Assembly (NCBI GenBank): GCA_965199595.1
Contig: OZ241182.1
Location: 1,240,001-1,304,000 of the forward strand
DNA length: 64,000 nt
Direction of reading: 5' to 3'
DNA from: JBBROS01 sp965199595
GTDB lineage: Bacteria; Pseudomonadota; Alphaproteobacteria; Acetobacterales; Acetobacteraceae
Shown here: positions 18,532 through 27,370 of the stretch, piece by piece
How positions within the stretch are numbered: position 1 is the first letter of the stretch
Layout: every line of letters begins with the position of its first letter
Made by a program: the position numbers and the translations under genes
The notes under the pieces: generated by a model
The model's input: the letters and a program-made list of their open reading frames with translations, nothing else
Told to the model about the DNA's origin: nothing
The model's database searches: none

Positions 18532-19682
18532 ATCATCTCTCCTGTCGGACTATGCGGAAGTTGTGGAGCGCCCGCCGCGGCGGCGAGTGCCGTGCAGGAC
18601 AGCGCGAGGCGGAACATATCCTCTGCGACCGCGAAATCCTGGTGGATCGCGTCGATCGGCGTGTCGGTCAGCACGTAGCCTGTCCGGTGTCCGCAGACCT
18701 CGCTGATGGCGGACTGGATGAACCCCGGGTGGGCCGAGGTGCCGCGCAGGGCGCAGACCACGGTGCCGGGCGGCGAGAACAGGGCGTTGTGGAGGCCTGA
18801 CCCATATTCGCCGACGATCTGGCGGACGTTCTGGAACAGGCTGATCTGCTCGGGGACGGTGAGGGTCTCCGGCTCGATCAAGGTATAGCCGGCCTCGACG
18901 GCGATTGCCTCGACCCGGGCGCGGTTGACCAGGTTGCGCGAGACCTCCGCATTGCGCCGGGACACGAACACGCGGTCCAGGTTGGCCCGGGGCGGCGGGA
19001 TCGGCGCGACCTCGACGGCTCGTTCCAGGAGGTAGTCGCGGGCCGACCGCATCGATGCGTGCAGGCGGCTGGCCCGGCGGAGGTTGGTCGGGACGATCAG
19101 ATCCGCCACCTGCAGCATCTCGATGCGTTCATTGTAGGTGATCAGCTGGTGGCCGCCGATGCCGAAGGTGGCGAGGAGGGGGAGCAGGAAGAGGGGGGAT
19201 TGCTCGGCGACGACGTAGCGCATCCTTGCCGGGTCGAAGCCGCAGAGCTTGAGGAGCCAGAGGCGTGGCAGGATATCGACCAGCCAGTGGCCGTAAACCT
19301 GGTAGCCCGGGCCGGTCAGCATGACCGCCTGTTCCTCGACCCGGCGGATCGGGAGCGACATGCGGCCGCCCAGCAGGTCCCTGACGATGCCGTCCACGTG
19401 GTAGTCCGGATGGTTGAACATCGGGCTGGACAGGACGGTGCTGCCGCTGACGACGACGCCATCGAGGGTCACGCACGCGTCGCGCACCGAGTAGAGCCGG
19501 ACGGGCCCGGTGCCGAACTCGGAGACGAGCGGCAGGCAGAGTGCCGGCGGGAGGCTGCCCAGGATGAAGGCCGGTGATGTCTGGAGCGATACGGCGGGGT
19601 GGAAAATGTCACGCTGCGTCACCAGGCTGGCCGGCGAGTCGGCGACGAACTCGTCCCAGTCTGCTCTCCTCACTTCGGTCAC
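18528..19682 (-). CDS. Glycosyltransferase family 61 protein
   Basis: 384 residues, GT61 (formerly DUF563). Signature regions are GPGYQVYGHWLVDILPRLWL (tyrosine/histidine-rich motif), RVFVSRRNAEVSRNLVNR and the C-terminal VGEYGSGLHNALFSPPGT. Bacterial members are commonly found in capsule and exopolysaccharide loci. The start is a GTG at 19682, since the nearby ATG is out of frame and soon stops. No signal peptide or membrane segment is visible, so it should act at the cytoplasmic face on an NDP-sugar. The gene overlaps the methyltransferase after it and starts 57 bp after the large GT2. Confidence 0.88.
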   Translation of the reverse strand: MTEVRRADWDEFVADSPASLVTQRDIFHPAVSLQTSPAFILGSLPPALCLPLVSEFGTGPVRLYSVRDACVTLDGVVVSGSTVLSSPMFNHPDYHVDGIVRDLLGGRMSLPIRRVEEQAVMLTGPGYQVYGHWLVDILPRLWLLKLCGFDPARMRYVVAEQSPLFLLPLLATFGIGGHQLITYNERIEMLQVADLIVPTNLRRASRLHASMRSARDYLLERAVEVAPIPPPRANLDRVFVSRRNAEVSRNLVNRARVEAIAVEAGYTLIEPETLTVPEQISLFQNVRQIVGEYGSGLHNALFSPPGTVVCALRGTSAHPGFIQSAISEVCGHRTGYVLTDTPIDAIHQDFAVAEDMFRLALSCTALAAAAGAPQLPHSPTGEMI

Positions 19683-19739
19683 TTGTCAACAAGCTCCATC
19701 GTCCAGCCCTGGTACAGGGCAGGCGGGGTGATGGCCAGG

Positions 19740-22700
19740 TTATCTGGCCGCACGTTTGGCGGGTGCTTTCTTTCGTGGCAGCGGCACGGCGGAGGGTGCG
19801 GGCTGACCGGGTTCCGAGAGGGTTGTGCTTCGGGTGCGGAGCGACTTCCTGCAGCCTGCGTCGGTCCGGAGCACGTGGTCTGTGCCGCGTTGGTTCAGGA
19901 GGGGGCTGTAGAAGGGATCGCCATGATCGAAGTAGCGTTTCCAGCGGGTCCGCAGGCGGGCGTCGTCCTCGGGATGGAGGACTTCGTTGCTTTGGGACCT
20001 GGTGGCAGATTCGTGGTGGAGCAGGACGGTCTGGCCGTCGTAGAGGACCTTGTATCCTGCCTCGGCGATGCGGAGGCACAGGTCGGTGTCGTTGAAGCCG
20101 ATCACGAAGCGTTCGTCGAAGCCTGAGACGGCGTCGAACACGCTGCGCCGGATCATGATGCATGCGGCGGTGACGGCCGAGTAGTCACGCACCGAGGTCA
20201 GCAGGCAGTTGTAGCCGAGCTGCCGGGTCTCTTCGTTGTAGGCCATCTCGAACTTGCCGACGTGATCGGCTGCGCCGTTGAAGGCCATGAGGACGCCGGC
20301 GTGCTGCACGCGCCGGTCTGCGTAGAGGAGGAGGGGGCCGACGGCGCCGACATCGTTCCGTGCGGCCAGGCTGCGCATCCGGCTGATCCAGCCCGGGTCG
20401 ATCGCCTCCACGTCGTTGTTCATGAACAGCACGTATCGGGCCGTGCCGCCATGAAGCTTCACGGCGGCGTTGTTCATCCTGGCGTAGTTGAATATGCCTT
20501 CATACGGCATGACCGTATGGCGGGCCTGGATCTGCCGGAGGTAACGCCTGGTCTTCAGGTCGTCGGATGCGTGGTCGATGACGACGATGCGGATGTTCTC
20601 TTTGCCGCAGGTCTTTTCGATGGAATCGATGCAGGGCTTCAGAAGATCGACGCGGTTCTTCGTGGGGATGACGATCATCACCTCACCTCCGTCATCGGTC
20701 CAGTCGATCCGGAAGTTGTTGTGATGGAGCCCGGCCGCTGGTGTCGCGTTCAGGCCCTGGCGCTGCAGGTGCCGCCCGAGGCTGCCCAGCATCGTCTCCA
20801 TGACCTCGGCGGCCTTCAGGTGCCCCGTGCTGGTGGCGTGGGTTCGCCAGCGGTAGAGAACCTTGGGGACGTGGGCGATCTTCCTGGCCTTCTCGAGGAT
20901 CCGCAGAACGAAATCGACATCGGCGGAAATCGACAGGTCTTCGTCCCACCCGTTGACCCGCTGCGCGAGTTCGGTGTTCACGCAGATCATGTGGACGAAA
21001 TAAGGGTGGGACAGGTAGTAGTCATATGAGAATGCGGGACGGGCGACGACGTGGACGATGTCGGTGATGCTCTCGGAGGTGAGCGCCTCGTCACTGTAGA
21101 TGAGGTCGGCGCCGGTCTCGAGCGCGGCCTGGGAGAGGCTGTGGATCGCATCGGGTTCCAGGACGTCATCATGGTCGAGGAACGTCGTGTACTTGCCGCG
21201 TGCGGCGCGGAGGCCGAAGTTCGTCGCCTTGGCGATCCCGAGGTTCCTGCCTGGACGCAACACCCTGATCCGTGGATCCTGTCGCGACGCGGCATCCAGG
21301 ATCGTTGCGACGTGCTCCGCCGTCGAGCCGTCATCGACGCAGATCAGCTCCCAGTTGCCGGACCATTGCTGCAGGACGCTGTTGAGTGCCTCGATGAGCC
21401 ATGCCTGCGGGGTGTTGTAGACGGGCATGATGATCGAGATGCCGATCGCCCGGTTCCTGTGGCTGAGATGGCGGGCGAGGCGGTCCCGGACGGTCTCGTC
21501 GAGCAGGGCGTTCCGGTAGATATGCCTGACGATGTTGTTGTTCAGGCTCACGCGCCGCGGTGAACCCTCCAGGGCCTGGGTGTCACCGGCGATGCGAAGG
21601 TAGATGTCCTTGTCGACCAGGTTTGCCGCGGTCTGGCCGAGGGCGAGATTGAAGCCGCATCTTCCGATGGGTATGCCCGCATCTGCCAGATCGCCGCGGT
21701 ATGTGTTCGCCGTCGTCGATGCGATAACCTTGCCGTCGCAGACTGCCTCGACGACCAGCGGGACTCCGGGGTTCTCGATGTTGGCAGCCCAGCCGTGGGC
21801 ATAGAGGCCCTCGATCGTGTCGAAGTAGCCCATGCGCCTGGGCAGCGCGGGCAGGATCATGGGGCTGTTCTGCAGGTGCATGGACGTGCCGGCGATCACC
21901 ACGCCGACGGAGACGGGCTGCAGCCGGTTGATCGACTTCGGCAGCGGCAGCTGGAATCCGGAGCGGCCATTGCCCAATCCGAGTTCCATCAGGTCCGGGC
22001 GCGGGATGTTCGCCCGTGTCTTCGCTGCGACGACGCCGTCCAGGAGCAGCTCGAGCTCGACGGGCCTGCCGGGTTTGGCGAGGCTTGCCACCCATCCCCT
22101 GACGGCGCTTGCGGTCGCCGGATCCACGTAGCCGACATAGCCGTACTCGCCGGATCGTAGCTCGAGTGTCTTGTCGAGGGTGGTGGTGCCGAGTTTGACC
22201 GAGACCTGCATCACGCCATTGAGTGCGCCAAGGACCGGCAGCTGGATACGGAAGCGGAACTTCCCGTCGGTCCAGCGGGCGAAGCCGATTGCGAGATCCT
22301 GGTTGTCGTGGGTCAGTCTGACCTGGATCGGGATTGCCGGGTCGGGGTTGTGCCGGGCCGCCTTGCCGGAGAATGCGAAGCTTCCCTCGACAACGCCCAG
22401 CGTGCACCGGATTTCGGTTTGGCAGAGGCCCTGGGCTTCCGCGAGCGCGACCGGCTTCTGCAGGACTGATCGGCCGGTGCTGATGGAGAGGACGTCGAGC
22501 GTTCCTCCGACGATATGCTGTGGGAGGGGCAGATCGAAGGCCAGTCCGCCATCGGCTGCCGCGGCCAGTTCTCCGAAGGCGCAGGCGGCGCGGTCGATGA
22601 GCAGAGCAATGCCGTCACCCTGTGCCGAAGTCGGTGATGCAGCGATGTTTGCCCGGATGCGTCCATCGGCCAGCACGATTGTTTCCGTGGACACTGGGGA

Positions 22701-22742
22701 TTGTGTTCGCGGAAGCTTTCTTTTCGGCGATGGTGTTTGCAT
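19740..22742 (-). CDS. Large tandem GT2 glycosyltransferase with N-terminal beta-repeat region
   Basis: 1000-residue protein with two GT-A domains. Residues 1-200 are a beta-rich region. Residues 204-300 and 305-400 are two copies of a repeat that begins GYVDPATASAVRGWVA and GYFDTIEGLYAHGWAA and ends with a G-x-GF-x-LPLP type motif. The first GT2 domain starts near 434 (ISIIMPVYNTP) with DHDD at 523-526. The second starts near 688 (MIVIPTKNRVDLL) with NND at 775-777. The C-terminus is basic (PRKKAPAKRAAR). Such two-domain GT2 proteins usually add two different sugars or polymerise, often rhamnose. Base composition is clearly less GC-rich than flanking housekeeping genes. It is divergent from rmlB over a 157-bp, AT-richer gap. 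Confidence 0.9.
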   Translation of the reverse strand: MQTPSPKRKLPRTQSPVSTETIVLADGRIRANIAASPTSAQGDGIALLIDRAACAFGELAAAADGGLAFDLPLPQHIVGGTLDVLSISTGRSVLQKPVALAEAQGLCQTEIRCTLGVVEGSFAFSGKAARHNPDPAIPIQVRLTHDNQDLAIGFARWTDGKFRFRIQLPVLGALNGVMQVSVKLGTTTLDKTLELRSGEYGYVGYVDPATASAVRGWVASLAKPGRPVELELLLDGVVAAKTRANIPRPDLMELGLGNGRSGFQLPLPKSINRLQPVSVGVVIAGTSMHLQNSPMILPALPRRMGYFDTIEGLYAHGWAANIENPGVPLVVEAVCDGKVIASTTANTYRGDLADAGIPIGRCGFNLALGQTAANLVDKDIYLRIAGDTQALEGSPRRVSLNNNIVRHIYRNALLDETVRDRLARHLSHRNRAIGISIIMPVYNTPQAWLIEALNSVLQQWSGNWELICVDDGSTAEHVATILDAASRQDPRIRVLRPGRNLGIAKATNFGLRAARGKYTTFLDHDDVLEPDAIHSLSQAALETGADLIYSDEALTSESITDIVHVVARPAFSYDYYLSHPYFVHMICVNTELAQRVNGWDEDLSISADVDFVLRILEKARKIAHVPKVLYRWRTHATSTGHLKAAEVMETMLGSLGRHLQRQGLNATPAAGLHHNNFRIDWTDDGGEVMIVIPTKNRVDLLKPCIDSIEKTCGKENIRIVVIDHASDDLKTRRYLRQIQARHTVMPYEGIFNYARMNNAAVKLHGGTARYVLFMNNDVEAIDPGWISRMRSLAARNDVGAVGPLLLYADRRVQHAGVLMAFNGAADHVGKFEMAYNEETRQLGYNCLLTSVRDYSAVTAACIMIRRSVFDAVSGFDERFVIGFNDTDLCLRIAEAGYKVLYDGQTVLLHHESATRSQSNEVLHPEDDARLRTRWKRYFDHGDPFYSPLLNQRGTDHVLRTDAGCRKSLRTRSTTLSEPGQPAPSAVPLPRKKAPAKRAAR

Positions 22743-22899
22743 TGCAGATCTATCCCGTCTGATCCGCGCGGCACGATCTGTGTGCGTTGCAGCATACGAC
22801 TGCGTGATGACATAAGTTCAGATGGCGTGGAAGGGCTGGCATTTTCGCCGGACCTGTGGCTGATCTTATCGCAACACAGGACTTAGGCCAGATCCATCC

Positions 22900-23958
22900 A
22901 TGCGCATACTCGTGACCGGCGGCTGCGGCTTTATTGGCTCTGCCGTCATTCGCCATCTCATCGCCAATACTGACCACAGCGTGGTCAACGTCGACAAGAT
23001 GACCTATGCGGCCTCGGAAGATGCGCTGGAGGGGGCGCTGCACGACCGGCGGCATGCGTTGATCCGGGCGGATATCACCGATGCCGCGGCGATCGGGGAG
23101 GTCTTCGCCACGCACCGGCCGGATGCGGTGATGCACCTGGCGGCGGAGAGCCACGTGGACCGGTCGATCGACGGGCCGGCGCCGTTCATCCATACCAACG
23201 TGGTCGGCACCTTCGTGATGCTGGATGCGGCGCGGGCCTATTGGGCGACGCTGGACAAGGCGGGGCAGGCGGCGTTCCGGTTCCACCATATCTCGACCGA
23301 CGAGGTGTTCGGCGCGCTGGGGCCGAACGACCCGCCGTTCACCGAGACCACGCCGTATGATCCGCGCAGCCCCTATTCGGCCAGCAAGGCGGCATCCGAC
23401 CACCTGGTTCGGGCCTGGTACCATACCTACGGGTTCCCGGCCTTCGTGACCAACACGACCAACAACTATGGTCCGTGGCAGTTCCCGGAGAAGCTGATCC
23501 CGCTCGTCACGCTCAATGCGCTGGAGGGCAAGACGCTGCCGGTTTATGGCGACGGGTCGAACCAGCGGGACTGGCTGTATGTCGATGACCACGCCGCCGC
23601 CCTGGTGCTGGCGGTGGAGCAGGCGCAGCCGGGGGCGACGCTGGCGATCGGGGCACGGCAGCCGCGCACCAACCTCGAGGTGGTTCGCGCCATCTGCTCC
23701 ACGCTGGATGCGCTGGTGCCGGATGCGGCCGGGCCGCGGGAGCGGCTGATCAGGTTCGTGAGCGACCGGCCCGGGCATGACTTCCGCTATGAGATCGACC
23801 CGGCCCGCACCACCGCCACGCTGAACTGGACGGCGCCGCACGACTTCGACCGCGGATTGCGCAAGACGGTGCAGTGGTATCTGGACAACCGGGCCTGGTG
23901 GGAGGCGATCCGGGGCGGCACGTATGCCGGCCAGCGTCTGGGCACGGCGGCGGCCTGA
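22900..23958 (+). CDS. rmlB: dTDP-glucose 4,6-dehydratase
   Basis: Second step of dTDP-L-rhamnose synthesis. 352 residues, standard length. NAD-binding motif TGGCGFIGS at 6-14, catalytic STDEVFG (Thr133, Asp134, Glu135) and the SDR pair in YSASK (Tyr159, Lys163); the NTTNNYGPWQFPEKLIPL block is diagnostic. It is the first gene of rmlBACD and reads away from the glycosyltransferase trio; the shared 157-bp gap (22743-22899) should hold divergent promoters, but no clear boxes could be picked out. Confidence 0.98.
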   Translation: MRILVTGGCGFIGSAVIRHLIANTDHSVVNVDKMTYAASEDALEGALHDRRHALIRADITDAAAIGEVFATHRPDAVMHLAAESHVDRSIDGPAPFIHTNVVGTFVMLDAARAYWATLDKAGQAAFRFHHISTDEVFGALGPNDPPFTETTPYDPRSPYSASKAASDHLVRAWYHTYGFPAFVTNTTNNYGPWQFPEKLIPLVTLNALEGKTLPVYGDGSNQRDWLYVDDHAAALVLAVEQAQPGATLAIGARQPRTNLEVVRAICSTLDALVPDAAGPRERLIRFVSDRPGHDFRYEIDPARTTATLNWTAPHDFDRGLRKTVQWYLDNRAWWEAIRGGTYAGQRLGTAAA

Positions 23959-23962
23959 GACG

Positions 23963-24844
23963 ATGAGCGCCAAGGGGATCCTGCTCGCGGGCGGCAGCGG
24001 CACGCGGCTGCATCCGGTGACGCTCGCGACCAGCAAGCAGCTGCTGCCGGTCTATGACAAGCCGATGATCTATTACCCGCTTTCCGTGCTGATGCTGGCG
24101 GGAATCCGCGACATCATGATCATCTCGACGCCGGCCGACCTGCCGCAGTTCCGGCGGCTGCTGGGCGATGGGGACCGGTTCGGGGTGAAGTTCACCTATG
24201 CGGAGCAGGCCAAGCCGGAGGGGCTGGCGCAGGCGTTCCATATCGGCGAGGAGTGGATTGCCGGGCAGCCCTGTGCGCTGGCGCTGGGTGACAACCTGAT
24301 CTTTGGCGACAGCCTGGGCGTGCTGCTGCGTGCGGCGGCGGCGCGGCCCGAGGGGGCGACGGTGTTCGCCTACCAGGTTCGCGACCCGGAGCGGTATGGC
24401 GTGGTGTCGTTCGACAGCAGCGGGCGGGCGCAGGAGATTGTCGAGAAGCCGGCGGCGCCGAAGAGCAACTGGGCGGTGACCGGGTTGTACTTCTATGACA
24501 ACCGGGTGAGTGAGATGGCGCGCCGGGTCAAGCCTTCGCCGCGGGGGGAGCTGGAGATCACTGACCTGAACCAGCTCTACCTGGAGGAGGGCAGCCTGCA
24601 CGTGGAGCGGCTGGGGCGCGGCTGTGCCTGGCTCGATGCCGGGATGCCGGACAGCCTGCTGCAGGCGGCGCTGTTCGTGCAGACCATCCAGGACCGGCAG
24701 GGGATGCTTGTGGGGTGCCCGGAGGAGGTGGCGTATCGCATGGGGTATATCGACGCGACGGCGTTGCGCGGGGCCGCGAAGGCGCTGGGCAAGACGGAGC
24801 TGGGGCGGTTGTTGCTGGAACTGGCGGACGGATTGCACGCATGA
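23963..24844 (+). CDS. rmlA: Glucose-1-phosphate thymidylyltransferase
   Basis: First step of dTDP-rhamnose synthesis: G1P plus dTTP to dTDP-glucose. 293 residues from the ATG at 23963, four bases after the rmlB stop. The nucleotide-binding motif is ILLAGGSGTRLHPVT with SKQLLPVYDKPMIYYPLSVL, and later GDNLIFGD and ITDLNQLYLEEG, all typical. Its stop overlaps the rmlC start as ATGA, which suggests coupled translation. Confidence 0.98.
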   Translation: MSAKGILLAGGSGTRLHPVTLATSKQLLPVYDKPMIYYPLSVLMLAGIRDIMIISTPADLPQFRRLLGDGDRFGVKFTYAEQAKPEGLAQAFHIGEEWIAGQPCALALGDNLIFGDSLGVLLRAAAARPEGATVFAYQVRDPERYGVVSFDSSGRAQEIVEKPAAPKSNWAVTGLYFYDNRVSEMARRVKPSPRGELEITDLNQLYLEEGSLHVERLGRGCAWLDAGMPDSLLQAALFVQTIQDRQGMLVGCPEEVAYRMGYIDATALRGAAKALGKTELGRLLLELADGLHA

Positions 24845-25398
24845 AGGTCGAACGGCTGAACATCCCCGAGGTCATTCTGGTGACCCCGCCGCGGTTCGGC
24901 GATCATCGCGGGTTCTTTTCCGAGGTGTTCAAGCTGGAGCAGTTCGCGCAGGCCGGCATCGACGTGCCGTTCGTTCAGGACAATCAGAGCCTGTCGCGCG
25001 AGGCGGGGGTGATCCGCGGGCTGCACTGCCAGATCGCGCCGCATCCGCAGGGCAAGCTGGTCCGTTGCATCAGGGGCGCCATCTGGGATGTCGCCGTGGA
25101 TGCGCGGGAGGGTTCGGCGACGTATGGACAGTGGGCGGCGGCGGAGCTTTCGGCGGAGAACGGGTCGCAGCTATGGGTGCCGGCCGGGTTCCTGCATGGG
25201 TTCTGCACGCTCGTTCCGGATACCGAGGTGCTCTACAAGGTGACGGACAGGTATTCCAAGGAGTGCGAGCGGGGCGTGGTGTGGGATGATCCGGACCTGG
25301 TCCTGCCCTGGCCGGTGGCGGCGGGGGCGGCGGTGCTGTCCGAGAAGGACGTGGTGCTGCCGCGCATGAAGGACGCACGGGGGCTGTTCACTGCATGA
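24841..25398 (+). CDS. rmlC: dTDP-4-dehydrorhamnose 3,5-epimerase
   Basis: Third step of the rhamnose pathway; 185 residues, a small beta-barrel (cupin-like) enzyme of standard length. Visible motifs are FGDHRGFFSEVF, FVQDNQSLSREAGVIRGLHC with the catalytic His, VPAGFLHGFCTL and the tyrosine-containing YKVTDRYSKECERGV. The ATG at 24841 overlaps rmlA (ATGA), and the stop overlaps rmlD (ATGA). Confidence 0.97.
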   Translation: MKVERLNIPEVILVTPPRFGDHRGFFSEVFKLEQFAQAGIDVPFVQDNQSLSREAGVIRGLHCQIAPHPQGKLVRCIRGAIWDVAVDAREGSATYGQWAAAELSAENGSQLWVPAGFLHGFCTLVPDTEVLYKVTDRYSKECERGVVWDDPDLVLPWPVAAGAAVLSEKDVVLPRMKDARGLFTA

Positions 25399-26351
25399 GC
25401 ACATCGGGCATGAGCATCCTGGTGACCGGCGGCAGTGGGCAGCTGGCCTCCGCCATGGTGCAGGAGGGCGGGGATGCCGTGCGCCGGGTGGGCCGGCCGG
25501 AGTTCGATTTCGACCGGCCGGAGACGATTGCCGCCGTGTTTGCCGCGGCGAAGCCCCGGCTCGTGGTGAATGCCGCCGCATGGACCGCCGTGGATGTGGC
25601 GGAGACGGAGCCGGAGGCCGCGATGCGGGCCAACCGCGATGGCCCGGCGCTGCTCGCCAGGTTGTGCGCCGAGGCTGGCATCCCGATGATCCATGTGTCG
25701 ACGGATTACGTGTTCGATGGCGACAAGGGCGAGCCCTATCTCGAGTCGGATGCGCCGAACCCGACCGGGGTCTATGGCGCGACCAAGCTGGCGGGGGAGC
25801 AGGCGGTGCTGGCGGCCTGCGCGCGGTCCGTGGTGCTGCGGACCTCGTGGGTCTATTCGGCAACCGGCAAGAACTTCGTGAAGACCATGCTGGGGGCCGG
25901 CAAGGTGCGGGACCGGCTGACGGTGGTGGGGGACCAGAAGGGGTGCCCGACCTCGGCGCAGGACCTGGCGGCGGCGATCCTGGGGATTGCGGCGCGGATC
26001 GATGAAGGGTGGCAGCCGGAGTTTGCCGGGGTGTTCCATGCGGCGGGCAGCGGCTGGACCACCTGGCACGGGCTGGCGGTCGCGGTGTTCGAGGATGCGG
26101 GGCGGCTGGGCGCGAAGGTGCCGGTGGTGGATGCGATCCGGACCGCGGACTGGCCGACGCCGGCCAGGCGGCCCGCGGACAGCCGGCTGGATTGCGGCAA
26201 GCTGGCGCGGGTGTTCGGCGTGCGGCAGCCGGAGTGGCGGGGGAGCGTGGCGCGGACGGTGGCGGACCTTGTGGGGAACGCACCGGTGCAGGCGCCAGAG
26301 GGTGCCGGTCCGGCGCAGGCGTCGGTTGGCGCCGGTCCGGCGCAGGGCTGA
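25395..26351 (+). CDS. rmlD: dTDP-4-dehydrorhamnose reductase
   Basis: Last step to dTDP-L-rhamnose; 318 residues, about 20 longer than usual. An SDR-type enzyme with GGSGQLASAM at the N-terminus, NAAAWTAVDVAE, STDYVFDGDKGEPYLE and the YGATK (Tyr-x3-Lys) pair, then RTSWVYS. The C-terminal tail carries two copies of a GAGPAQ motif made by a short direct repeat near 26310-26347, probably a harmless extension. The ATG at 25395 overlaps rmlC. Confidence 0.97.
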   Translation: MSTSGMSILVTGGSGQLASAMVQEGGDAVRRVGRPEFDFDRPETIAAVFAAAKPRLVVNAAAWTAVDVAETEPEAAMRANRDGPALLARLCAEAGIPMIHVSTDYVFDGDKGEPYLESDAPNPTGVYGATKLAGEQAVLAACARSVVLRTSWVYSATGKNFVKTMLGAGKVRDRLTVVGDQKGCPTSAQDLAAAILGIAARIDEGWQPEFAGVFHAAGSGWTTWHGLAVAVFEDAGRLGAKVPVVDAIRTADWPTPARRPADSRLDCGKLARVFGVRQPEWRGSVARTVADLVGNAPVQAPEGAGPAQASVGAGPAQG

Positions 26352-27284
26352 TTGGCGGAGTCGTCGCCAGCGGCGCGGGTCGCCATTCTGCTTTCGACGT
26401 TCAACGGGGCGGCCTACCTGGCGGACCAGCTTGCCAGCTTCGATGCGCAGGATGCGGTGCCGTGGACCTTGTACTGGCGCGATGACGGGTCGTCGGACGG
26501 CTCGGTTGCCATGCTGGAGGCGTTCGGCGGCGGGCGGGCGGTGGTGCGCATCGATGCCGGGCCGCATCTTGGGGTGACGAGCAGCTATATGGCGCTGCTG
26601 CGGCGGGCGGTGGCGGATGGCGCGCGGCAGGTGGCGTTTGCCGACCAGGATGATGTTTGGCTGCCGCACAAGCTGGCGCGCAGCCTGGAGCGGCTGGCGG
26701 ATGAGGCGGGGCCGGCGCTGTATTGTAGCCGGCAGCTGCTGGTGGATGCGGCGTTGCGGCCACTCGGGCTGTCGGAGCCGATCCATGTCGCGCCCGGGCT
26801 TGGCCCGGCCCTGACGCAGAACATCGCCACCGGGTGCACCGTGATGCTGAACCACGCGGCGGCGGCGCTGGTGGCGCGGAGTGCGCCGCCCTCGTGCAGC
26901 CTGCATGACTGGTGGAGCTATCTGCTGATCACCGCGGCGGGGGGCCGGGTCATTGCGGATGAGGAGCCGACGGTGCGGTACCGGCAGCATGCGCGCAATG
27001 CGGTGGGGGCGCCGCGGTCCAGGCGGCGGCGGGCGCTGGCGGCGCTGCGGCGCGGGCCGGGGACGTTCATGAACGTGATGCGGGCGCATGTGGGGGCGCT
27101 GACGGCGCAGCCGGCGCTGCTGTCGCCGGCGGGGGCGCGGGTGGTGACGGCGGTGGCGGCGAGCCTGGCGGCGCGGCGGGGGGCGGGGGTTGCGGAACGG
27201 CTGCGGGTGATGCGGCGGTTCGGGCTGCTGCGGCAGACGCGGGCGGAGACCTGGTTGTTCCGGTGCTGGTTTCTGCTGGGGTAG
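26352..27284 (+). CDS. GT2 glycosyltransferase, probable rhamnosyltransferase
   Basis: 310-residue GT-A transferase. The N-terminal VAILLSTFNGAAYLADQLAS, WRDDGSSDGS and ADQDDVWLPHKL (DxD-like) blocks match the RfbF/RgpA-like GT2 subgroup that often transfers rhamnose. Its position as the fifth gene of the rml operon supports, but does not prove, rhamnose as donor. The start is a TTG at 26352, directly after the rmlD stop; no ATG occurs before the conserved region. The C-terminus is Arg/Ala-rich with no membrane segment. Confidence 0.88.
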   Translation: MAESSPAARVAILLSTFNGAAYLADQLASFDAQDAVPWTLYWRDDGSSDGSVAMLEAFGGGRAVVRIDAGPHLGVTSSYMALLRRAVADGARQVAFADQDDVWLPHKLARSLERLADEAGPALYCSRQLLVDAALRPLGLSEPIHVAPGLGPALTQNIATGCTVMLNHAAAALVARSAPPSCSLHDWWSYLLITAAGGRVIADEEPTVRYRQHARNAVGAPRSRRRRALAALRRGPGTFMNVMRAHVGALTAQPALLSPAGARVVTAVAASLAARRGAGVAERLRVMRRFGLLRQTRAETWLFRCWFLLG

Positions 27285-27288
27285 CACG

Positions 27289-27339
27289 AGCAGCCAGCGG
27301 GGACTCCGGTGATGGCCCGAGACCCGCGCTGCGGCTGCT
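27289..27339. terminator. Hairpin between convergent GT2 and mutL
   Basis: AGCAGCC (27289-27295) pairs with GGCTGCT (27333-27339); GCGGG and CCCGC extend the stem inside. The 87-bp gap separates two convergent genes and the structure can form on either strand. It lacks a T-run, so terminator function is a guess. Confidence 0.4.
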
Positions 27340-27370
27340 GGGAGCCGGTGGGCTGGGGCGGTCAGCCGTT

